From positions 29,982,401 to 30,046,400 of the forward strand of contig NC_087067.1 in NCBI RefSeq assembly GCF_963678635.1: a stretch of 64,000 bases of DNA. The letters are read 5' to 3'. Of this stretch, positions 22,206 through 33,900 are shown piece after piece. The notes below the pieces were generated by a model. It searched no databases and had not been told where the DNA came from. It worked only from the letters and a program-made list of their open reading frames with translations. This DNA comes from Symsagittifera roscoffensis. Taxonomy: Eukaryota; Xenacoelomorpha; Acoela; Convolutidae. Every line of letters starts with the position of its first letter. Within the stretch, counting starts at the first letter, position 1. Position numbers and translations under genes: made by a program.

Positions 22206-24057
22206 ACTTTAGTACTTCTTACTTTATAAAATCTGTGAAGTTTGAAATTGAAGTCGGTAGAATTGCCTAAAGTTTTTTTGACCTTGGTGGTAAATATACA
22301 CTGAAACCCGCAATTATGGATATTTACTTTTTTTATTTAATGAGATTTGTATTGAACTGCTCATAGCTAATCAAACATTGAACTGTAAAATAAAGACAAC
22401 AAAATTTTAAAATGAAATTTTTTTTAATGAGGAGATGATATCTAAGAGAAGGAGTAAAACCTAATAATATACAGTTCAAAAAATTCAATAGTGAAAGTAA
22501 CTGAACACTAACAAACTACTGCAATGAAATGCCCTAAAATAAAGAGCAACGGGACATAGAAGTTGAAATATATAGTTTTCAATCTATGAAAGCAGGAAAC
22601 TATTTTCACAATTGCGCTGTTTTTTCAACAACTACTAGCACTTCATGATTGAAACTTTGCAAAACAAAGATGGAACTGTTTTTCAGACTATAGTCGGATA
22701 AAAAACCGTAAAAAGATGTTTTAAGGCGTAATTTGGTTAATTAAATAGAAGGTGTCAGAGAGGTGGTCTAAGAGCAAAAAAAGTCAACGTAAACAGCAAA
22801 AGCACTTTGAAACTTTCGAATTTAAAGGGTTCGTTGGAAAACTAAGAATCTATGCTATGCCCTCGTAAAATTTTTCTCATAAAAATATACAAAAACAGCT
22901 CAGCTACAGAATAACATTTCACTCAGACTTTGGCTTTTTTAAAAACAAACTGCTGAATTTTGTAGTCTGCTTTTTTTCTGAGAGTTTAACAAAATTTCAA
23001 TTTCTTTTTACGAGAAAAAAATATATCAAGGCCTTTGTAAGATCTTTAGCTTTCCAATCAACACTTTGAAGCTGAAAGTTTCAAACTGCTTCTGCTGTTA
23101 AAGTGGACTTTTTGGTACTAAAAACACCTCTCGGACGCTTTCAGGTTAAATTACCAAAGAACGCCTTGAAAACATATTTTTCCCAGTATAGTCTGAAACA
23201 GAGTTTCATCTTTGTTATATCGAAATTTCAACCATGAATCATAGGTAGTTGTTGAGAAAACGGCACGAACGTGAAAAAAATTTCGTTCATTTCATTGCTT
23301 GAAGACTACAAAATACAGCTTATATGTTCCGTGACTGTAGTAAGGATAGCCGGTTGCTGTGCAAGTAGAGCAGAAATCATCGATCTCGCTGATTCAAGAA
23401 AACAAGTCCGAAAAAGTTAAAAACTCGAAACAAAAATGGCCAATAATTTTTTTCTATGGTACTTGTTTTTTTTTAGAAAAGACGATTAAATTAGTGTATA
23501 CAGTATAAAGTATGAGTGATATCAATAGCTAAAATAAGGTCAAAATTAATATGGAATCAAAATGAGAGGTCGTTTTTTATCGTCTATCATTCGTAAATTT
23601 CGTCATCTCTAGTCTGAAAAACGGAAAAACTCAAACAAGTTTAAAATAATCTTTGAAATCCGAGCCACAGCCAAAAGTGCTTCAAGCAAACTTGTCACCC
23701 TAAGACCTTTTTGAGGCAGTCAAAATTAGGATAAAAACATACCTACGCCATAGTACCATGTCTTTACTTCATGAATTGGTCGGAACAATTATTTAATAAA
23801 CTATTGCAGGATGTCAGCTCAAGAAAATTGAAATTGGCCAGCAACTGTGTATTTGGAGAACCAAAGTGCGTTCAATATCAAACTCGTATTTGTTTTCTCA
23901 CTTTCTTAATCTGAGCCCAAGACACTTTCTTTGAACTAAGTGAAAAAAATTCAAATTTGGCGCTTTCTACGTGAACCAGAGTTTTTAAAAACACTAGGAT
24001 TTCAGAAGAACAGTGACTGCTCTATTCTACAAAAGAATATTTGAAATAGTTTTTGAC

Positions 24058-24161
24058 GTCAAACAAGTACTTATAATTAGTGGTCTGAAACAAAATTGGG
24101 CCCTCAAAAAGTTGTACTTAAAGTTGTAATCTATTCGCTTTAAAGACTACAACAATCAAAC
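24058..24161. other. 104-bp block present only in second half of duplication
   Basis: Between TTTTTGAC and TTCGCATATC, which are adjacent in the first half (near 14970). The block begins and ends with TCAAAC. Either a small insertion here or a deletion in the first half. Confidence 0.8.
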
Positions 24162-24427
24162 TTCGCATATCTAGAACATGTTAGCGAAATCGCTTTACCT
24201 GTCTAGTGCTAAAGGCACAAAAATCCAGCAATTACAAAACTATAAAAGAAAGTGTACTACAAGCTCTTAAAGAAACTGAAATGAATAAAAAACATTGCAC
24301 TGGGTCTTTAGCAATGAATCAAAACTGAAATTAATGGTATAATTTTTGTATTTTTTGAAACTAAAAACGAGTGTTAGCAAAATTATAAAATGAAATTATT
24401 CAAATTGTTACAGCCTTTCTTCATTCT

Positions 24428-24930
24428 CTAAAGGCTCGTGGGGTAATATATTCGCCCTAATAAGCCATTTTGGAACAAAAATAGAACATGCCATGATGTT
24501 GTAATGATTGCAATAATGCTGTAAATCAGGCTGGTAAAATAAAATCCTAAACTTTCGTTCAGAAATCCTCCAAAAACGGTGGCTCCCAAAATTCGCCCCG
24601 AAGACATCATGATGATAAAACTAAACGATGCATCCGTTCGCACCTGGTCGATGCTTGTAGCTCCACGTTTAAGAGCTATCTTTTGAATAATCAGGTGGAA
24701 AGGGTTTATAATTCCAGCAAGTGACATTCCACTCACTGCTAGTGAAATCATCGCCCAACCCGTAGTTTCCAGTTCAGGTACAAAATATGGCAAGAACATA
24801 GCGAATGTCGTAATCGGTATCAAGACTTCCGAGAATATGTTAAGGAAAATTCCATATCCTTGGTCCACTATAATTCCGCCAACAGCAGCTGTAAAAGGAA
24901 AGAACAAAGCGAGTACAAACCTCGTCAAAA
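24428..24930 (-). CDS. SLC18B1-like transporter, exon 3 (last exon)
   Basis: 503 bp: two bases completing a Val codon, 166 codons and a TAG stop. Encodes helices 8-12. The acceptor is GGTTTAATAG. The pyrimidine-rich sequence a splice site needs is supplied by the end of the MITE at 24941, only 10 bp away. Confidence 0.85.
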
Positions 24931-27900
24931 CTATTAAACCCAGGGGCTGATTTAGGGGGGAGGGGGCGGACGCTTTTTATGATCCTCTCACCTAGCAAAG
25001 GGTCTCACTTTGGTATTATTTTATGACACTCATTTTAAGCCGACCGGCCCTAAAATTTTTTAAAGGCGCCTTTGGCGCCAATATATACTAATTTTGAAAG
25101 GGAGCGCGAAAACATGGGGGTCTTTATAATGTTCTGGGAGTGCTCGAAAAATCAATTTTGTCGGCCTAAAAAATCCACCTCCCCCTTCGAGATAATCCTA
25201 GATATATCATACTCAATGCACTCTGAAAAAGAAGGTTTTTTGTAGCCTATGGGTAACCCACTGTAATCCGTTTTCGCGCTTCTGTAATCCAATTACTTAA
25301 TTGAAAAAATGCGTGTCTGTACAAAACAGTCCCATAAAAAACAGTCCAATACAAAACAGTCCGAAAAAACATAGCAAAGTACAAAAAAACAGTCCCATAC
25401 AAAACAGTCCCAAAAATAGTCCAAAAAACAGTCCCATTGATCGAAGTGATAATTGTTCTAGAAGCTGATAAGTAAATTTATCTCGTATTAAACACATTTT
25501 GATTCCAAATAATCCGGATAACAATAGGTAGTATAGTAGAGAAATTAGAACAACCTAGATAACAGCAGCGGCCACTCATTAGAAGCAATAATATTCGAAA
25601 CATTAAAGTTAACGCAATTTAAGAAAATGGACTCTTTTTTTAATCCAAGCAAAAAGAAACAGGTTGTTCAATCTGTTTCATTTGCAAACACTTGACAACA
25701 CTCAAAAGAAACGAAATTCACTATCTATCGATGGAAATCATACTTACAAACAAAAATTCTGAGTTACTGATTTTTGAAGGGTATGCTTATATTAAACACA
25801 GAACATTGGCAGACAACTCCCTTTCCTGGCGCTGCGCACAAAGTAGTTGCAATGGCCGTGTGCGTACAAAGGAGGACTCCGTTGAGATCGTTAAAGATCA
25901 CTGCCAATTCCCCGATCCAGCTGACATCGAAAAACGCAAGTTCAGAAAAACACTTAAAGATCGAGCAGCAGTATCCGATGTAACACCGCGGCAGACTATT
26001 TTCGCAGCCCAACGTGATGTGAACAGAGAAACAGCGGTTCATCTACCTAGTTATTCTGCTAATCAGCAAGCTGTAAATAGAGTTCGACGCGAAAAAAGAC
26101 CAAAGATGGCAGAGCCAACATCGCTGACTGGCTTTGAACTACCACTGGCTCTACAGAAAACCCACGATGGAGAGCAGTTCCTTCTTCACGATTCTGGTAC
26201 CCAAGATGAAAATTGGGTTATTGTGTTCGCCACGTTACCTGGATTAGACTTACTATCTTTATCGGATGATTGGTTCTGTGATGGAACGTTTTCGACTGCT
26301 CCCAATGTTTTCTATCAGATTTATACTATACACGCTTCTGTTGAAGGATGCCTTATCCCTATTGTTTACGCTCTGCTACCCGACAAAAAGGAATCAACTT
26401 ATTGTCGCCTTCTCAGTATTCTAAAAGTTGATTCCCCAAAACGCGTCACAATTGATTTTGAAGTAGCTGTGCGAAACTCAATAATAGCTACCCATCAGAG
26501 TGCACAAATTCAGTTTTGTTTTTTCCATATGAGTCAAAGTGTCTGGCGACATGTTCAGTCGTCAGGCAATACTCACAATTACAACAGTGACCTTATTTTT
26601 CGCGAACTTATTCGAATGCTTCTCGCAACAGCATTCCTGCCCGTAGAGGACGTCCCACAGCTTTCGAGCTTCTGCAAGGTATGGCATCTGAAGATAGTCA
26701 ACCGATTTTTAATTATTTCGAGGGGACATATATTGGTAGACTGACTTCTCAAGGACGACAGAAGCCCAGATTTGATATGGAGCAATGGAGTTGCCATCAT
26801 AGAGTAAAAAACGACCTTCCCCGCACCAACAACGCTGTAGAAGGTTGGAACAGCAATTTCGTGAAACTGGTCAATAGTAAGCATCCATCATTCCCAAAAT
26901 TGATCGAGAAGTTCCAGGACGAGCAAAAAAATGCGGAAATACTGTTGGAAAAAATGTGCGCAGGACAAAAATTAGCCAGACCAAAAAAAGTTAAATACCA
27001 AAAACTCGACAAAAACTTGATCACTATGATTAAGTCATATCAACCCAACGATATCATTGGGTTTTTGAAAGGATGTAGTTATAATATTAAATTATAATCA
27101 GAGTTTTCTTTTCTTTTTAATTTTCACATTTATTCCACATTGCCAAGCAATAAAATTTTTCCAAGTTAATTAGTTTTCTTGATTTTTCAAAATTGAGCTA
27201 GAGTCGATTTGAACCCGGCAAAATAATGAATACATACAAGGTGTTGATTTTTCTTTTCCCTCCGCCCAACCCTCTAAGGATGAACCCATTGTTGTACCCT
27301 AGCTATACCCGTTATCCTATTTACCCGATTTTCAACTTTTTTCGGAAAATTGAAAATATTTTGTCCCGCCGGAGAATCGAGCCTTTGATCTCTAGAGTTT
27401 GAGACTAACGCTTTAACCACTATACCATGAGTTCTTTGAATTTCATCCAAAATTTTGTTCCAACTTTGGCTGTTTGATCTTTTATTGCCCCTGTTTGAGT
27501 TTTCAAAGCGTAGATTAGTTCTGTCGGTGCCAAAAGATCAAGGTCAAGAAATTCAATTGGTTTTGGACTGTTTTGTATGGGACTGTTTTTTAGAACCTTT
27601 TTTTGATGTTTCGGACTGTTTTGTATGGGACGGTTTTTAGAACCTTTTTTTGATGTTTCGGACTGTTTTGTATGGGACGGTTTTGTATGGGACTGTTTTG
27701 TATATGCACCAAAAAATGAAGTGTGTCAAAACGAAGCGTTTCAAACATGAAAAATTGAAATATTTCAAAAAATTAAAGGTTTCAAACATGAACAAACAGA
27801 GCGGGTTGATATGATGTAGGACCTAGTACAGCATGTTCTGATCACAGTGATTTGAGAAGAGAAGAAAATGAAAGAAAAATAAACAAACTCGAAAAAAATA

Positions 27901-30900
27901 TCTATATACTTTTTGTGAGCTCTTGTAATTTTTTAAACAGAGGGCGGCTAAATTGGGCAACAATTTTCAGAATGAAATTGATTATAGCTAAAATAACGTA
28001 AAATGTTCAGTCGATTTAAATTGTGTCTCATCGGAAATGAATTCAGTCTTATCACATTGCGGGAAATTTGTTCCAAAAATCGGAAAAATTCAGTTCAGTT
28101 CTTGTCGAAACAGAAGTTCTTTTTTGAACATTTTGAAGCTTTGCCTAGGAGATAAACTTAAAACCGAATCGAAACTTCTGCCAGAAACTATGCTTTTTTA
28201 TTGAAGAAAATCCTAGATCCGAACTGATTACGCCCATTGGTTATTGATAGAAACTGCATCTTCAAAATTTTTAGGATAAACTCGCACAATTTAATATTTG
28301 AGTTGGTTTTCACACGTATCCACTGGAGTGAACTTTTTCGACTAACCTTGTTGCATTGGGAACATGGAGAACAAGGACACATAAAAATATATTCTACTTG
28401 TTGCCCAACAAAAAAAAACATCAAAATGATCTTTCAAAGCTCAAATTTTCTTGGAGATAAAAAAAAGTTCAATCTGATTCTCAATTTGTATCAAGAAAGA
28501 CTTAACTTCAACTCATTTTTAAGATAACGAAAACAAGTAGAGTTTTAAAAAACTGTTTTGGAACGAACTATAACAATTACTTCTATTGCGCCATAGAACG
28601 AATAATTGACCTGCTGAATCTATATGATTTTATTTGTCATGATTAAGGTGAAATAGTTGAAACATACAATTATTTCCTGGGAGTAATTCATGGAACCAAA
28701 AGATGAGAGAAAGCCGCACTTCATTTTTTATTTCAAATCAATTTAAATCACCAATTGAGGCATAATCTGATAGCATTATTTTGTTGACAAAAAGTTGAAT
28801 TTTTTGAAGGTTGCCTTGAGCGTCAATAAAGGGGAAACACCACGTGCCATTGTTACTCCGTTTTGATCTTAAGTTTCCAAAACATAAACACGAACTTTCA
28901 AAAACCCTCTTCCTCCCTAAAAATGTGAAATGTCGCTTTAATGAACCAATACGCTTAAAATTGCACTTTTATCTTTCTAAGTGTTTAACACTTACATTAC
29001 TCTTAACCGTTTAATATGAAACTGATCGCCTTCAAAAATGAATATGTTTGCAATACCTGTAAATCCTGTCGCAATCGGTGTTGCTATGAACACAAAACCC
29101 ATGTGGTCTAATTGAATTCCGATTGCATCGTGAAAATGTAGCGAGAAAGCAGCATCCCGAAAGCCCGATATAAAAAAAAACAACAATCGAGGGTATAATA
29201 GCACTCACTGCAGGAAAAGATCCCAGGAACTTCAAGTAGTCGCCGCAATTACTAGATTGTTTTCTGTTTTTGCTGGAGTTCGATGCGGCTGGGAAAATAA
29301 AAACGGCAAAAAATGAAAAAATAGCCTCCATTCCACCGGCAAACAAAAAAGCTGCATAGTACCCTCCAAAAACTATCGATTTAAATTGTGTCTCATCGGA
29401 AATGAATTCAGTCTTATCACATTGCGGTAAATTTGTTCCAAAAATCGGAAAAATTAAGTTCAGTTCTTGTCGAAACAGAAGTTCTTTTTTGAACATTTTG
29501 AAGCTTTGCCTAGGAGATAAACTTAAAACCGAATCGAAACTTCTGCCAGAAACTATGCTTTTTTATTGAAGAAAATCCTAGATCCGAACTGATTACGCCC
29601 ATTGGTTATTGATAGAAACTGCATCTTAAAAATTTTTAGGATAAACTCGCACAATTTAATATTTGAGTTGGTTTTCACACGTATCCACTGGAGTGAACTT
29701 TTTCGACTAACCTTGTTGCATTGGGAACATGGAGAACAAGGACACATAAAAATATATCCTACTTGTTGCCCAACGAAAAAAAAACATCAAAATGATCTTT
29801 CAAAGCTCAAATTTTCTTGGAGATAAATAAAGGTTCGATCTGATTCTCAATTTGTATCAAGACAGACTTAACTTCAACTCATTTTTAAGATAACGAAAAC
29901 AACTTGAGTTTTAAAAAACTGTTTTGGAACGAACCATTACAATTACTTCTATTGCGCCATAGAACGGATAATTGACCTGCTGAATCTATATGATTTTATT
30001 TGACATGATTAAGGTGAAATAGTTGAAAATATTTCCTGGGAGTAATTCATGGAACCAAAAGATACGTGAGAGGAAGCCACGCCTCATTTTTTATTTCAAA
30101 TCAATTTAAATCACCAATTGAGGCATAACCTGATAGCATTATTTTGTTAACAAAAAGTTGAATTTTTTGAAGGTTGCCTTGAGCGTCAATAAAGGGGAAA
30201 CACCACGTGCCACTGTTACTCCGTTTTGATCTAAAGTTTCCAAAACATAAACACGAAATTTCAAAAACTCTCTTCCTTCCTAAAAATGTAAAATGTTGCT
30301 TGAGTGAAACAATACGCTTAAAATTGCACTTTTATCTTTTTAAGTGTTTAACACTTATATTACTCTTAACCGTTTAATATGAAACTGATGGCCTTCAAAA
30401 ATGAATATGTTTGCAATACCTGTAACTCCTGTCGCAATCGGTGTTGCTATGAACACAAAACCCATGTGGTCTAATTGAATTCCGATTGCATCGTGAAAAT
30501 GTAGCGAGAAAGCAGCATCCCGAAAGCCCGATATAAAAAAAACTACAATCGAGGGTATAATAGCACTCACTGCAGGAAAAGATCCCAGGAACTTCAAGTA
30601 GTCGCCGCAATTACTAGATTGTTTTCTGTTTTTGCTGGAGTTTGATGCGGCTGGGAAAACAAAAACGGCAAAAAATGAAAAAATAGCCTCCATTCCACCT
30701 GCAAACAAAAAAGCTGCATGGTACCCTCCAAAAACAATTAGGACGCTTCCGATAATAGGACCAGAAAACATGCCAAGAGCAAATATTGTGTCTATTATAG
30801 CTGCCATCAGGCCTGCTTGTTCTGGAAAGCACTTAAGCGGTATCGGTGTTAGCATTGCGTATGTCATTGCAACACCTACTCCATTTATTGCTCTGGCTAA

Positions 30901-33900
30901 GATACATAGTGCGAAATATAAACGAGACGCTGGCATGAAATTCAGTAATCCAAAACTGGCAATGGCAAATGAGCATAAAAACGTTCCACTGATTGACACG
31001 AAGTTGGTGCTTTTTGGTGTTGTGAGACTTCCGACAATAAATGAGGCGAACAGGCAAGAGAATTCCAGTGATCCAGTTACGATTCCAATCTGCGACTGTG
31101 ACAGTCCTAAACAGAAGCGGCAAACAACTTGATGTGCTACAAAACTTTGAAGAGAAGATATTGTTTCTCAAAAATATGTTGTCCTTCATTTTTGAATCGA
31201 TTTCTCTGAGATATAAAATAATTCTATCTACCACTATCACAGGAAACATTCTTGAAAAAGAAACCCAGGAAACATTCTTGAAAAAGTATATGTTATGAAG
31301 GTTTATATTAGAGTAGATAAGCATGTCTTGTGCTGAGTTAGAGTTAATTTATCTCGATGAGACTCTTGAGTAACACGAACGTTGAAACAAAAATTGAACA
31401 AGACAAGACTGCTCATATATCAGGGCGAAGCCCTGAATGTTCCGACAGCTCCTTAATCCATATCGAATAGTTTTTGCTATAATAATTATGAACAAAATCA
31501 TTGGAAAACTATAATTTTTTAAATACCAATTATCATGTGTGAAAATTTAAGTCGTACGAAATTAATGCGACCAATTAACTTGCCACCTCGATTCAACTTG
31601 GAACGATTTTGTTGTGCGGGATAAATCACCACGCATAAATAATTTGCGTTACGCTTTCAGCTTTGTGAATAAAAGCTTCGAAGTCCGCATAATTTAGTCC
31701 AGAACATAGCCAAATTTGCAATTTTTTAATTTTCAAAAAATGATCGAAAATAAAATATCTTTTTAAATTTGAGTCAATATCTTCAATGAGGTATAAAAAA
31801 AATGTTAAAAACTATTATTTCGGTCGCCGAAAATTGACTGAATAAAAAAACTACATCGAGCATAAATATTCCGTTTTCTTCGAAATGCGGAACAATTATA
31901 AGGGGATAAATAACTTGAGAAAATTAGACAACAAAATTGTTCCCATAAAGAGTGCTTTAACCCAATTCATTTGATGAAAAATAGCGCAGATATAAACGTG
32001 TAATTTGTGGACAATTTAAATCATAGCGAAATTTTGTTCCGAATTTTGTAACGAAAGTAACGGAATATTTGTGCTGGGGGTGGTTTTTTCTTCAGACAAA
32101 TTTCGACTTTTTAACTAGCCATTTTAACGAACTTTTTAAATATCATTTAAAAGGTATTGTTGTCCTCAGCTTAAATTTGAATTCTTGAGTTAATTACGTC
32201 TGTGATCATTTTTCGCAAAGTTATGGTGGTTTAAAAATTGACATTTTGGTAAATTTGGGAGAATTATTCCGCGATATATTTCGTGCTATTAACGCGTAAG
32301 CGTAGATTTATTCCGTCCTAGCATAAGGTATAAGTCCGTAATTTATAAGGTTTCTGCAACTATGCAAATAGTTTACTTTCTTAAACTGTTCCAAACTACA
32401 AACATAATACGCTCTATTTAATAAAAAGAAAAAACTCTTCTTTTTTGTTGTTTTTGATCAAATAACTGCTCTTTTAGGTAAAATGTTTGGTCTAATTTTA
32501 ACAATTGTGGTTTTTGGGAAAAGTGGAAGAGCTATCAGCAAGCCTATTAACAACCCTATCTCAAAATAAAGCTTTGCATGTAAATTTTCCCGAATTACAT
32601 GATGAGTTAATTTGTTGAGTGAAAGTGTTTTGCGACTCAAGGCTTTTTTGCGTTAAGAACTTTTACGTGGTACTACAATTTCAATCAAAGTCAACCACGC
32701 CGTCAAGAGAAGGGTCATTCTCAGACGCTGTCATTCCAATGACAGGGGATTCAAACTCGATCAAGCTTGTCCATTTATAGATGTTAAGAGCTATTAAAAC
32801 AGATCTGTTGTTTGATTGGTTTTTTGTTTAACAAATTATGCGTTTCAGAAACCAGCTGATCCAGTGTGTCTTCCCCTGATTATTCTTTTTGGCAGGAAAA
32901 ATCAACAACCTCAACCAGGTGCGGATCTAAGATTTTCTCGGGGGGGGGGGGTCCTTTTTTTAGGTCAATCAAATTGATTTTCCGAGCTCCCCCAAGCACT
33001 AAAAAAAACTGTTTTGCCCAAATTTTCTGCGCCGCAGGCAAAATTATTTAAAAAACAGGCCAAAAAATGTGTTTTTAGACCTTTTTTGGAAAAATTTTAC
33101 CCAAAATTAGCGCGCGCTTCTCCCTCAAAATTATTAAATACAGGCGCCAAAAGCGCCTTTAGAAAACTTTATGCCCGTCAGCCAAAAATGGATCTCAAAA
33201 TAGTACAAAGAGGACCCTTTGGATCAACAGGTGGTCCAATCTTTGACCTCAACCCGGGCTACCTTCTATTACGGTGCATTGCCCGAGGTCGTTTATTCAC
33301 AGAAGTTACTGTTCCCCTTTTCAAGCCATTCACAAACTTTCTCAGAAAAGTCTCATTTACAGGGCTGTGTCAGCAAAAAACGTTCATTTGACGAAAATAA
33401 GGTTCAGGGTATGGCTGGAACGAGTGCGCAGTTCTCTACGCACAAATGAATCACTTCTTCGAGTAAACTAACTGGCTTCATGCCAATTTAAAAAGTTTTT
33501 AGCATAAATGAGCTGCGGACGAGTTTAACACAGAAATATTGCAAAAAGCAAAAAAAAGCTTGATATAAAAGCACTAAGACAAGATAAATAAAAATTAAGG
33601 AATGCTGATGTGGTAAATATTTTGGTTTAAGCTAGATTGGATCAAATACATCGGAAGGTTTTATGTCTTTGCCTGCTTGGGCGGTTTAAACAGCAAACTT
33701 CTTTAAGCAAAACAGCAAACTTTCCATGCACATGAACAGCTTCTAACAAAAAAACTAAATAGAAAGTTACATAACTGCAAAATACAAAAAAAATCCCAGA
33801 AACAATTTTTACAGGCCAATTTCGTTAACAAACACCTAATTCAAAATACACTTCTACTCAACCAAACTATTGCATATCTAAAAAACGACAGTGTATCAGC

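Larger units (their letters stand above)
25312..27710 (+). mobile_element. MULE (Mutator-like) transposon, copy B
   Basis: 2.40-kb copy flanked by the same AAAAAATG target duplication (25304-25311, 27711-27718) as copy A, so it spread by the segmental duplication and not by a second transposition. It differs by one fewer 12-bp unit at the left and a 47-48 bp tandem duplication in the right subterminal array (about 27590-27690, TTTAGAACCTTTTTTTGATG). It lies antisense inside intron 2 of the transporter. Confidence 0.9.
22206..30066. repeat. Segmental duplication, second half
   Basis: Second half of the direct duplication. It continues without a break into the full exon 2 and the rest of the transporter gene, so it is the half joined to the intact gene. 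Stretches without genes inside it (22206-24427, 27711-28010 and intron sequence between exon units) contain only sequence shared with the first half. Confidence 0.92.

Noticed and set aside
33014-33471. Overlapping plus-strand frames of 65-125 codons
   Set aside because: They read through a MITE remnant in three frames; no frame is favoured and no domain is visible.
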